A stretch of 64,000 nt of DNA from Salinirubrum litoreum (GTDB lineage Archaea > Halobacteriota > Halobacteria > Halobacteriales > Haloferacaceae). The notes below the pieces were generated by a model that had not been told where the DNA came from, made no database searches, and saw only the letters and a list, made by a program, of their open reading frames with translations. This document shows, in pieces, positions 1-7,845 of the stretch. Position 1 is the first letter of the stretch. The number at the start of each line of letters is the position of its first letter. Both the position numbers and the translations under genes were made by a program. The DNA lies in NCBI RefSeq assembly GCF_020567425.1, contig NZ_JAJCVJ010000001.1:1054001-1118000 (forward strand). The letters are read 5' to 3'.

Positions 1-1
1 G

Positions 2-598
2 ATAGTCTGCATCGGCCTGAACTACGCCGACCACGCCGCCGAACAGGACTCCGACCTTCCGGATCGTCCGCTCCTCTTTCTCAAGGCACCGAACGCGGTC
101 GCGGGCCACGGCGACACCGTGACACTCCCGGCCGGCAAAGAGCGCATCGAGTGGGAGGCGGAACTGGGCGTCGTGATCGGCGAGCAGTGCCGGAACGTCC
201 CCGGGGAGTCCGCGATGGACGTGGTCGCGGGGTTCACGTGTCTGAACGACATCTCGAACCGCGACGACCAGCGACGGGAGAAGAACTGGGTCCGGGGGAA
301 GGCGTTCGACGGCGCGGCCCCACTCGGGCCGGTCGTCGCCGACCCGGAGCACGTCCCGGGCGACGCGAGCGTCGAACTCCGGGTGAACGGCGAGACGAGA
401 CAGTCCTCCGACCGGTCGAACCTCATCTTCTCGATTCCGGAACTGATCGCCGAGATCACGACCTACCTCACGCTGGAACCGGGTGACGTGATCTCCACCG
501 GAACGCCCGCAGGCGTCGGGGCACTCGCCGACGGCGACGAGGTCGAAGTCGAGATCGAGGGCGTGGGGACGCTCGCCCACTCGGTTCGGGTCCCCTGA
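2..598 (+). CDS. Fumarylacetoacetate hydrolase family protein, 5' end cut by window
   Basis: The gene is open from the left edge of the window (frame beginning at base 2), so the true start lies outside. The visible protein runs IVCIGLNYADHAAE, then PLLFLKAPNAVAGHGD, then EWEAELGVVIG, the standard path of FAH-family enzymes, where the Glu of EAELGVVIG is part of the divalent-metal site. It ends with GDVISTGTPAGVG, the conserved C-terminal signature. These enzymes are cytosolic hydrolases or decarboxylases of 2-oxo acids from aromatic degradation (FAH, HpcE/HhpD, fumarylpyruvate hydrolase, oxaloacetate tautomerase). The exact substrate cannot be read from this fragment and the downstream gene does not suggest a shared pathway. 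Confidence 0.9.
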   Translation: MVCIGLNYADHAAEQDSDLPDRPLLFLKAPNAVAGHGDTVTLPAGKERIEWEAELGVVIGEQCRNVPGESAMDVVAGFTCLNDISNRDDQRREKNWVRGKAFDGAAPLGPVVADPEHVPGDASVELRVNGETRQSSDRSNLIFSIPELIAEITTYLTLEPGDVISTGTPAGVGALADGDEVEVEIEGVGTLAHSVRVP

Positions 599-662
599 CC
601 GCCGGCCCCGACCGAACGAATTCGAGACGGGAGGCGCTCCACGGGGCGAACGAGACGGAAAG

Positions 663-693
663 CCATAAGTTTAGGTTTGCCTAAATCGACTGT
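663..693 (+). promoter_or_regulatory. Iron-box-like palindrome over the promoter of the GMC dehydrogenase operon
   Basis: Positions 670-685 read TTTAGG-TTTG-CCTAAA, a perfect 6-4-6 inverted repeat just upstream of the ATG at 694. It overlaps the TATA-like stretch at about 663-672, which is the expected place for a near-leaderless haloarchaeal transcript. The TTAGG...CCTAA layout resembles DtxR/IdeR/SirR (archaeal Idr) operators. Binding here would block initiation, so iron-dependent control of the following two genes is a reasonable inference, not shown. Confidence 0.6.
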
Positions 694-1257
694 ATGGACC
701 TGACGCGCCGGGACGCACTCGCGGCGCTCGCCGTCGTCGGTGCGGGCGGTGCCGTCGCCGGACTCGCCGAGACGGGCACGTTCGACGGCGGAACGCCGGG
801 GACGTCGGAGACGGGAGACGAGTCGACGCTGGCCGGCGTGGACGCACTCGACACGCTGACGGCCGCCAGCGAAGTGCTCTACCCGAGCGAGGCGACCGGC
901 CACCGGGAGTTCGTGGAGACCTACGTCCTCGGTCGGATCGACGGCCGAGAGGCGTACGAGACCGGACTCGCCGAGACGCTCGCCGAACTCGACGCGACCG
1001 CCCGCGACTGGTACGACGCGGCCTTCGCCGACCTCACCCCGGCGGACCGCGACGAACTCCTGCGACAACTCGGGACCGACACCGCAGATCCGGACCCCGA
1101 CGGCCCCCTCACCGAGCGCGTGCGCTACTACGTCGTGAACGAACTGCTGTTCGCCTTCTACGCCTCTCCGACCGGTGGTGGTCTCGTGGGCACCGAGAAC
1201 CCCATCGGCTACCCCGGCGGCACCGAGAGCTACCAGCGAGGACCGAACGATGGCTGA
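694..1257 (+). CDS. Gluconate 2-dehydrogenase subunit 3 family protein (small subunit of a GMC dehydrogenase)
   Basis: The 187-residue product begins MDLTRRDALAALAVVGAGG, a twin-arginine (RR) signal with a short alanine/valine core, so it is probably exported folded through Tat. The remainder is an acidic helical domain ending in NPIGYPGGTESYQRG, as expected for the small subunit (subunit 3) of membrane-associated FAD dehydrogenases of sugars and polyols, which typically escorts the flavoprotein subunit through Tat. The gene overlaps the following GMC oxidoreductase by 8 bp (ATG at 1250, stop at 1255-1257), so the two are translationally coupled. An iron-box-like palindrome sits in its promoter. 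The substrate of the complex is unknown. Confidence 0.8.
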   Translation: MDLTRRDALAALAVVGAGGAVAGLAETGTFDGGTPGTSETGDESTLAGVDALDTLTAASEVLYPSEATGHREFVETYVLGRIDGREAYETGLAETLAELDATARDWYDAAFADLTPADRDELLRQLGTDTADPDPDGPLTERVRYYVVNELLFAFYASPTGGGLVGTENPIGYPGGTESYQRGPNDG

Positions 1258-2887
1258 GGGTGCGGCGGCAGAGCGACCGACCGTCGACACCGACGACCGC
1301 GACCGGACTCCCCTGTCGGACGCCGACGTCTGCGTCGTCGGTGCCGGTCCCGCCGGTGGGTTGATCGCCCACCGACTCGCAGAGGCCGGTCACTCGGTCG
1401 TCGTCTTGGAGGCCGGCCCGCAGTTCGACCCCACCGACCGCCGCCAGCAGATGGAGAACTTTCTGCGTCCCGCCGGGGGGAACATCTGGGAGATGGGCGG
1501 GCCGCGGGACGCCTACACCTCGACCGGCGCGCGTCACTACCCGCTGAACGCGACCCGCGTGAAGGGGATCGGCGGGTCGACGCTCCACTGGCAGGGGATG
1601 GTGATGCGCCTCCACGAGCGCGACTTCCGGATGCAAAGCGAGCACGGCGTCGGCGTCGACTGGCCCATCGACTACGCCGACCTCCGACCGTACTACGCCG
1701 AGGCCGAACGCGCGTTCGGCGTCGCCGGTGCCGACGACAACCCCTACGCGCCGCCCCGCGAGGAGCCGTTCCCGATGACCGCGTTCCCGCCCTCCCACAG
1801 CGACTCGCTCTTCGCGGACGCCTGCGAGTCGCTGGAGATCGACATGCACTCGGTGCCGAACGCCCGGAACTCGGAGTCGTACGACGGCCGGTCGGCGTGT
1901 GTCGGCTTCGGCACCTGCAAGCCGATCTGTCCCTCCGGCGCGAAGTACACCGCCGAGAGCCACGTCGAGAAGGCCATCTCTGCCGGCGCGCGAGTCCTCG
2001 ACCGCGTGCCGGTCCAGCGACTCGAACACGACGACGCCGGTGAACAGATCGAGGCGGCGGTGTACGCCACCCCGGAGGGGGAGGAGCATCGCCAGACCGC
2101 AGACCAGTTCGTCCTCGCCTGCGGCGGCGTCGAGAACGTCCGCCTCCTGTTGCTCTCCGAGTCGCCGCAGTACCCCGACGGCCTGGCGAACTCCTCGGGC
2201 CACCTCGGTCGGCACTTCATGGACCACCTCTTCGCCGGCGCTGGCGGGAGTCTCGACCGCGAGACGCGCCAGAATCATATCGGGTTCAACACCAGCGAGA
2301 CGCACCAGTTCTACGACGACGCCGAGCCAGTCGTGGGGATGAAACTGGAGTTCCTGAACTACGCCGGTCCCTCGCCGGTCACCTCGGCGCTGTCGGCCGA
2401 GACGTGGGGCGACGAGTTGCTGGACGACTTACGCAGCGAGTACGGCCAGCGCATCGCCATGGGCGCGCTGGTCGAGCAGTTGCCGGACGCGGACAACCGG
2501 ATCACGCTGGACGACTCGACGACCGACGACCACGGCAACCCGGTCCCCAGCATCGAGTGGTCCATCGACGACCGGACGCGCGCCGGCTTGGAGCGCGCGA
2601 ACGAGATTCAGACCCGAATTCTAGAGGAGTTGGGTGTCGACGTGGACTGGGTGGCCGGCCCGGACGCGACCGGTCCGGCGGCCCACCACATGGGGACGAC
2701 CCGGATGAGTTCGGAGCCTGCATCGGGTGTGGTCGACGCCGACTGTCGGTCGTGGGACCTCCGGAATCTGTGGGTGGCCGGCAGTTCGGTGTTCCCGACC
2801 GGCGGCGCGATGAACCCGACGTTGACCATCGCGGCGTTGAGTTGTCGACTGGCCGAGAGGCTGGATGCGACCCTGCGCCCTGACTAG
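1250..2887 (+). CDS. GMC family FAD-dependent oxidoreductase (large subunit)
   Basis: This 545-residue flavoprotein has the N-terminal ADP-binding fold (CVVGAGPAGGLIAHRLAEAG, about residues 28-47), the GIGGSTLHWQGM motif of the GMC family, and the C-terminal substrate domain HHMGTTRM with the closing VFPTGGAMNPTLTIAAL. Like membrane glucose and gluconate dehydrogenases it carries a cysteine cluster, Cys217-x5-Cys223-x3-Cys227 (CVGFGTCKPIC), that could hold a 3Fe-4S cluster passing electrons to an acceptor. The ATG at 1250 was chosen because it overlaps the partner gene and precedes the FAD motif by a typical distance; longer starts would run into subunit 3. The partner Tat signal probably carries both subunits out of the cell. 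Confidence 0.88.
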   Translation: MAEGAAAERPTVDTDDRDRTPLSDADVCVVGAGPAGGLIAHRLAEAGHSVVVLEAGPQFDPTDRRQQMENFLRPAGGNIWEMGGPRDAYTSTGARHYPLNATRVKGIGGSTLHWQGMVMRLHERDFRMQSEHGVGVDWPIDYADLRPYYAEAERAFGVAGADDNPYAPPREEPFPMTAFPPSHSDSLFADACESLEIDMHSVPNARNSESYDGRSACVGFGTCKPICPSGAKYTAESHVEKAISAGARVLDRVPVQRLEHDDAGEQIEAAVYATPEGEEHRQTADQFVLACGGVENVRLLLLSESPQYPDGLANSSGHLGRHFMDHLFAGAGGSLDRETRQNHIGFNTSETHQFYDDAEPVVGMKLEFLNYAGPSPVTSALSAETWGDELLDDLRSEYGQRIAMGALVEQLPDADNRITLDDSTTDDHGNPVPSIEWSIDDRTRAGLERANEIQTRILEELGVDVDWVAGPDATGPAAHHMGTTRMSSEPASGVVDADCRSWDLRNLWVAGSSVFPTGGAMNPTLTIAALSCRLAERLDATLRPD

Positions 2888-2935
2888 CCGGCGTGCTGGG
2901 TTTAGGTGTACTGGCTGCGTACGTTTCGAGTCGGG

Positions 2936-3946
2936 ATGAGCGCGCGTGACCCCGTGTTGACGCGACCGCTGGACGATCCGACACTCTGGCCTCTGGTAGT
3001 GGGGTCGGACGCCTTCGCCAGACGCGGGTACGTCTGGGGCGAGTCGAAGGGACTCCACTACTGCATCGTCAATCCCGAAAAGCTGGACATCGGCGTCTTC
3101 AGACGCTGGTCACACCTCGTTCCGTGGTTCGCCACCGCCGCGAAAGACCGGAACGCGCCCGTCGTCACGAACGGATCACAGATGCGGCTGATCTGGGACC
3201 TCCAGTTCGGCACCGTCGTCGCCATCCTCGCCACGAGTACCGCCACGGCCGCCGCGCTCGGTGCCGCACTGGGTGCGTTCATCGGAACGATCACCTTCCC
3301 CCTCGTCGGGACACTCGGCGGTGGCTACCTCGCGGCACTGCTTGCGACCATCGGTGCGACCGAAGCCGGCTACGTGACACTCGCGTTGTTAGGGTACAGC
3401 GCGACACCGTTCGGGTCGGTCGTCCCTCAACCGCCCGGCGAGACACAGCCGTCGCCTCACACCCACTCGTGGCACTTCGGGCGGAGCGGGTCCGGGTTCA
3501 CGGCCTACCGGATCGGTCCGGGCGAACCGACCGGACTGCAGGTCGGATCCGGCGGACTGACCGGACTGCTCTCGAACGGGCGAACCCTGCGTCGGGCGAG
3601 CACACCGGCCGGGAGAATCTATCGCAATCTGATGGGTCGTCGTGTCGACTTGGTGGCGTGGGGGCTGCGACCGTGGGAACTCGAGAACGATCCGGATCTC
3701 CGGGACGCCGCCGAGGAACAGGCGGAGAACTACGGGAACACGATCCCGTGGAACGGTGTCCTCGTCGCCGTCGGTCACGACACGTGGAGTAACGGGACGA
3801 GCGCGACACTGGTTCGTGCGGGTGTCACGGACGCCGTTGCGATGGACGGCAACCAGTTCGCGCTCCTCGGCGGTGGCGACGATCTGGTGATCGAGACGAC
3901 GATCTTCGCCGATTGGATCGCTCGCTACGGCTTCGAGGCGACGTGA
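2936..3946 (+). CDS. Uncharacterised membrane protein, possibly phosphodiester-glycosidase-like
   Basis: I do not recognise this 336-residue protein with certainty. It has a soluble N-terminal part with LHYCIVNP and PVVTNGSQM, then two or three strongly hydrophobic, alanine/glycine-rich segments (roughly residues 90-160), then a second soluble part ending GVLVAVGHDTWSNG, RAGVTDAVAMDGNQFALLGGG. The NGSQM and the late GVTDAVAMDGNQ segments recall the NAGPA/phosphodiester-glycosidase fold, where NGGFF and GA.DALNLDGGGS form the active site, but the family LDGGGS is only partly kept. Start chosen: ATG at 2936; a GTG at 2906 would add ten residues. It follows the GMC gene on the same strand after a 48-bp gap. 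Function remains open. Confidence 0.55.
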   Translation: MSARDPVLTRPLDDPTLWPLVVGSDAFARRGYVWGESKGLHYCIVNPEKLDIGVFRRWSHLVPWFATAAKDRNAPVVTNGSQMRLIWDLQFGTVVAILATSTATAAALGAALGAFIGTITFPLVGTLGGGYLAALLATIGATEAGYVTLALLGYSATPFGSVVPQPPGETQPSPHTHSWHFGRSGSGFTAYRIGPGEPTGLQVGSGGLTGLLSNGRTLRRASTPAGRIYRNLMGRRVDLVAWGLRPWELENDPDLRDAAEEQAENYGNTIPWNGVLVAVGHDTWSNGTSATLVRAGVTDAVAMDGNQFALLGGGDDLVIETTIFADWIARYGFEAT

Positions 3947-3980
3947 TCGACGGCCGGCAAAGGGTGACGGGTCGACGCCG

Positions 3981-4730
3981 TCAGCCGCCGAGATACAGCC
4001 GCGAGACTTCCGGATTGTCCAACAAGCCGTCGGCCTCGTCCTCGTACGCCACGGTCCCCTGGTCCAGCACGTAGCCGTAGTCGGAGATAGACAGCCCCTT
4101 CCGGGCGTTCTGCTCGACCATCAGGATCGCCGTCCCGAGGTCGTTCACGGCCTGCACGTCCTCGAACACCTCGTCGGCGGTGTTCGGCGCGAGCCCGGCA
4201 GACGGTTCGTCGATCAACAGCACCTCGGGTTCCATCACCAGCGCACGGGCGAACGCGAGCACCTGCCGCTGGCCCCCGGAGAGGGTACTCGCCTTCGCGT
4301 TACGCTTCTCCGTGAGGAGTGGGAACCGGTCGTACAGTTGGTCGAGCACCGGTTCGAGGTCGTCGGAGCGCGCGACCCCGCCCATCTTGAGGTTCTCCTC
4401 GATCGTCAGGGAGCCGAAGACGTTCTCGGTCTGCGGGACGTAGCCGACGCCCTCGCGGACGATGTCTTCGGGGGCCATCCCGCCGATGTCGCGGCCGGCG
4501 AACGTGACCTGCCCCTCCCACGGCGTCAGGAGGCCGAAGACGGTCTTCAACACGGTGGACTTCCCCGCGCCGTTCGGCCCGACGAGACACGCGATCTCGC
4601 CGTCAGCGAGCGAGAGCGTGAGGTCGTCCAGCACCTGCACGTCGCCGTAGCCGCTGTCGACAGCCTCGACCGAGAGGATCGGCTCGTCGTCCCCGCCAGC
4701 GGTCTGCTGGTCGGTGTCGTTCGCGCTCAT
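3981..4730 (-). CDS. livF: ABC transporter ATP-binding protein, LivF type
   Basis: The 249-residue ATPase has Walker A GPNGAGKST, signature LSGGQRQVLAFARAL, Walker B VLLIDEPSAGLAP and the switch histidine region replaced by VEQN, which is typical of LivF rather than LivG. It is the last gene of a five-gene minus-strand operon encoding a hydrophobic-amino-acid-type importer (substrate-binding lipoprotein, two permeases, two ATPases). It overlaps the preceding livG by 4 bp (ATGA). Substrate class is inferred from the family; the neighbouring proline catabolic genes make amino acids plausible. Confidence 0.92.
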   Translation of the reverse strand: MSANDTDQQTAGGDDEPILSVEAVDSGYGDVQVLDDLTLSLADGEIACLVGPNGAGKSTVLKTVFGLLTPWEGQVTFAGRDIGGMAPEDIVREGVGYVPQTENVFGSLTIEENLKMGGVARSDDLEPVLDQLYDRFPLLTEKRNAKASTLSGGQRQVLAFARALVMEPEVLLIDEPSAGLAPNTADEVFEDVQAVNDLGTAILMVEQNARKGLSISDYGYVLDQGTVAYEDEADGLLDNPEVSRLYLGG

Positions 4731-5584
4731 TCGCCCGGCCCTCCGAGGTAGGCGTCGATGACTCTGTCGTCGGCCCGGACCGCGTCGGGCGAGCCTTCGA
4801 CGAGCACCGACCCTTGGTCGAGGACGATGATCGGGTCCGCGAGGTTCATGATGAACTCCATGTCGTGTTCGATGATACAGAGGGTGATGTCTTCCTCCTC
4901 GTTGAGCCGGGCGATGTGCTCGCGGAGTTTGACCGCGAGCGTCGGGTTCACCCCGGCGACCGGTTCGTCGAGGAGGAGCAGATCCGGCTCTGCCAGCATG
5001 GCGCGGGCGAGTTCGACGAGCTTCATCTGCCCGCCGGAGATGTCCGTCGCCGGCTGGGTCGCCAGGTGGTCGATCTCGAACGTCTCCAGCATCCGGTGGG
5101 CGTCCTCGATGTTCGCCGTCTCGGCGGCGCGGACCGCCCCCGGGTCGGTGAACAACTGGAGGAACGACTCGCCGGGCTGTTCGCGCGGCCCGACGAGCAT
5201 CGCCTCGCGGACAGTCATCCCTTCGAGCTTCCGGGGCGTCTGGAACGTCCGGACGAGCCCCTCGTCGGCCACCTCGTAGGGCGCTTTGCCGGTCACGTCC
5301 GCCCCGTTGACGGTGACGGTGCCGCCGTCCGGTTCGTAGAAGCCGGAGACGAGGTTGAAGATGGTGGACTTGCCGGCCCCGTTCGGGCCGATGAGGCCCG
5401 TGATGGTGCCGCGCTCCACGGCGAAGGAGGCGTGGTCGGTGGCGACCAGCCCGCCGAACCGCTTCTGCAGGTCGTCGACCCGCAGGACCACGTCCTCCTT
5501 GTCGAGGTTCGGGCCGTCGTGGATCGACTGGGTCGGCTCCGTCTCCTCGACGACGGTCTCCGGGTCCGGTTCCTGCTCACTCAT
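4727..5584 (-). CDS. livG: ABC transporter ATP-binding protein, LivG type
   Basis: The ATG at 5584 (MSEQEPDPETVVEETEP) is the likely start because it overlaps the end of livM by 8 bp; the open frame continues upstream inside livM. The 285-residue protein has a roughly 30-residue acidic N-terminal tail, Walker A GPNGAGKST, signature DISGGQMKLVELARA, Walker B LLLLDEPVAGVNP and the His-switch IEHDMEFIMNLADPI typical of LivG. It would pair with LivF as the cytoplasmic motor of the LivHM permease. Confidence 0.92.
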   Translation of the reverse strand: MSEQEPDPETVVEETEPTQSIHDGPNLDKEDVVLRVDDLQKRFGGLVATDHASFAVERGTITGLIGPNGAGKSTIFNLVSGFYEPDGGTVTVNGADVTGKAPYEVADEGLVRTFQTPRKLEGMTVREAMLVGPREQPGESFLQLFTDPGAVRAAETANIEDAHRMLETFEIDHLATQPATDISGGQMKLVELARAMLAEPDLLLLDEPVAGVNPTLAVKLREHIARLNEEEDITLCIIEHDMEFIMNLADPIIVLDQGSVLVEGSPDAVRADDRVIDAYLGGPGE

Positions 5585-6899
5585 CTCTCTCACCTCCCTC
5601 GTCGACAGAGTCGGGATCGGCGTGTGCGCTCGCCGCGGCGTCTTCGGTGACGGTCTCGCGGGGGTTCGTCTCGCCGGGGCCCGAGGAGTCGGCCACGGAC
5701 TGCGGCCAGATGAGTTCCCGCTGTGGCGGGAGCACACCCTGGGGCCGGAACCGCATCACGACGATGATGAGCACGCCGACGGCGAGCAGTCGCGTGGAGG
5801 CGATGTTGCTCACCACGGTGGCGTACACACTCGTTATCAGCGGCAGGTCGACCGGGAACGCGGCGGGCAACACGTCGCCGAGGAAGCGGGTCCCCTCGCG
5901 GATGGCGATGACGACGAAGCCGCCGAACATCGCCCCCCGGTTGGAGCCACTCCCGCCCAGGATGACCGCGATCCACACGTAGAACGTGTTGATCGGTTCG
6001 AGGTCGCCCGGACTGACGAAGAGGTTGAGGTGCGCGTAGAAGACGCCGCCGAGCGCCATGATGACGCTCCCGAGGACGAACGCCTGCATCTTGAACGCGT
6101 AGGTGTTCTTGCCGAGTGCCTCCGCGAGGTCCTCGTCAGACCGGATGGTCCGGAGCACCCGCCCCCACGGCGAGCGGTGGGCCCGCCGGAGGACGAGGTA
6201 GACGCCGCCGGCCAGCGCGAAGACGAGCGCGACGTTCAGCAGTGCCTGCCAGAACGGCGTCCCGAGCGTGAACCCGAGGATGCGCGTCGAGAACAGGCCG
6301 GGGATCGACACCTCCAGTTCCGCGAAGCGGAGGCCGGGCATCGCCTCGGGGAACGTTCCCAGCAGCGGCCAGCCGTCGAAGAAGCCGGGGATGCCCCGGA
6401 GTCCGGCACTGCCGTTGGTCACCTCCTGCTGGTTGAGGAAGAGCAGTCTGACGACCTCTGCGAGGCCCAGCGAGGCGATCGCGAGGTAGTCGGCCCGCAG
6501 TCTGAGCGTCGGGATGCCGATCGCGACGGCCACCACGATGGCCAACACGATGGCCACCAGGAGGCCGACGAGCGTGAGCGGGATAACCCCGAACAGCCGC
6601 GAGCCACCGACGCCGATCGGCGAACTCGACGCCGTCAGCAGTGCGGTCCCGTACGCGCCCAGTCCGAAGAAGGCCGCGACGGAGAAGTTGATGAGGCCGG
6701 CGTACCCCCACTGGGAGTTCAGCCCGAACGAGAGGAGCACGTACATCCCGACCAGCCCGACGAGGTACAGGAAGTACGTCGGCGAGAGCCCGCCGGTGAC
6801 GAGTCCGATCACGAGCAACAGGGAGAGCCCGACGATGAACACGGAGACGCCCTGCTCGGCGGCCGAGAGGTCGTCGTATCTGTCGCCGAGGCTGCTCAC
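5577..6899 (-). CDS. livM: Branched-chain amino acid-type ABC permease, LivM
   Basis: This 440-residue integral membrane protein has about ten hydrophobic segments and the LivM landmarks GLNSQWGYAGLINFSVAAFFGLGAY near the N-terminus (shown here in part), LRADYLAIASLGLAE, and the coupling-helix region GRVLRTIRSDEDLAEALGKN followed by VILGGSGSNRGAMFGG. The C-terminal 40 residues form an acidic, disordered cytoplasmic tail (AHADPDSVDEGGERDE). It overlaps livH by 4 bp and livG by 8 bp. The LivHM heterodimer forms the membrane channel of the importer. Confidence 0.92.
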   Translation of the reverse strand: MSSLGDRYDDLSAAEQGVSVFIVGLSLLLVIGLVTGGLSPTYFLYLVGLVGMYVLLSFGLNSQWGYAGLINFSVAAFFGLGAYGTALLTASSSPIGVGGSRLFGVIPLTLVGLLVAIVLAIVVAVAIGIPTLRLRADYLAIASLGLAEVVRLLFLNQQEVTNGSAGLRGIPGFFDGWPLLGTFPEAMPGLRFAELEVSIPGLFSTRILGFTLGTPFWQALLNVALVFALAGGVYLVLRRAHRSPWGRVLRTIRSDEDLAEALGKNTYAFKMQAFVLGSVIMALGGVFYAHLNLFVSPGDLEPINTFYVWIAVILGGSGSNRGAMFGGFVVIAIREGTRFLGDVLPAAFPVDLPLITSVYATVVSNIASTRLLAVGVLIIVVMRFRPQGVLPPQRELIWPQSVADSSGPGETNPRETVTEDAAASAHADPDSVDEGGERDE

Positions 6900-7843
6900 G
6901 TCGCCTCACCTCCCGCGATGCCCGAGGGGCGAAGCAGCAGGACGGCCACCATGATGAGGAAGGCGACCGCGTTCGCGTACTCGATACCGATCGGAATCGC
7001 GAACGACTCTGGGACGAACGGGACCTCCCGTCCGAAGTTGGGGAGTATTGGCATCATCTGGTTGATCATCCCGATGAGGAAGCCGCCGGCCATCGCACCG
7101 TAGACGGAGCCGATGCCGCCGAGGATGACGGCGGCGAAGACGACCAGCAGGATGTCGAAACCCATCCGGGGCGCGACGTTCTGGTAGAGTCCCAGGAAGA
7201 CGCCGCCCGCGCCGGCCAGTCCGGCACCGATGACCCACGTCCACAGTTCGACCCGCCGGGTGCGGATACCCGACACCCGCGCGAGCGAGGGGTTGTCCGC
7301 GGTCGCGCGCATCTTCCGCCCCAGATCCGTGTACTGGAGCAGGAGGTGGAGGCCGACGACGAGCACGGCCGCAGAGCAGAGGATGGCCACGTCGTGGACG
7401 GTCATCCGGATGCCGAAGGGCAACAGCGCCTCGATGGGGCGCTGGAGCGGGATGCCGAACTCGTTGGTGCCGCTGCCGAAGCCGAGTCGGATGACCGACC
7501 GGTAGACGAACGCGACACCGATCGAGGTGATCAGCAGCCCGATCGAGTCGATGTCGAGCGGTTCGTAGATGATTCTGTGCGTGACGACCGCGACGACGGC
7601 CGCGAGGACGACACCGGCGACGATTGCGATGAAGAAGCCGACAGGAAGCCCGAGGACGCCGCTCGCGATGGGTCCTGTCACCCCGAACGTCACCAACGCC
7701 GTGTACGCCCCGACCGTCATGGTATCGCCGTGCGCGAAGTTCGCGAAGTCGGCGATCGAGTAGACCAGCGACAGGCCGATACTCGCGAGCACGATGATGC
7801 TGGAGAAGACCAGTCCGTTCGCGACGAATTCGAGGATGGACAC
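6896..7843 (-). CDS. livH: Branched-chain amino acid-type ABC permease, LivH
   Basis: The 315-residue permease contains LSLVYSIADFANFAHGD, the LivH N-terminal signature, KMRATADNPSLARVSGI in the coupling loop that contacts the ATPases, and VVFAAVILGGIGSVYGAM. Eight or so hydrophobic helices are visible. The start at 7843 lies two bases after the stop of the substrate-binding protein gene, and the end overlaps livM by 4 bp, so the operon is tightly coupled. It is paralogous to the livH at 32264-33235 of the second importer in this window. Confidence 0.92.
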   Translation of the reverse strand: MSILEFVANGLVFSSIIVLASIGLSLVYSIADFANFAHGDTMTVGAYTALVTFGVTGPIASGVLGLPVGFFIAIVAGVVLAAVVAVVTHRIIYEPLDIDSIGLLITSIGVAFVYRSVIRLGFGSGTNEFGIPLQRPIEALLPFGIRMTVHDVAILCSAAVLVVGLHLLLQYTDLGRKMRATADNPSLARVSGIRTRRVELWTWVIGAGLAGAGGVFLGLYQNVAPRMGFDILLVVFAAVILGGIGSVYGAMAGGFLIGMINQMMPILPNFGREVPFVPESFAIPIGIEYANAVAFLIMVAVLLLRPSGIAGGEAT

Positions 7844-7845
7844 GG

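Noticed and set aside
5355-7103. Long plus-strand frame opposite livG/livM
   Set aside because: Highly charged low-complexity translation, no start signal and no motif; livM and livG are unambiguous.
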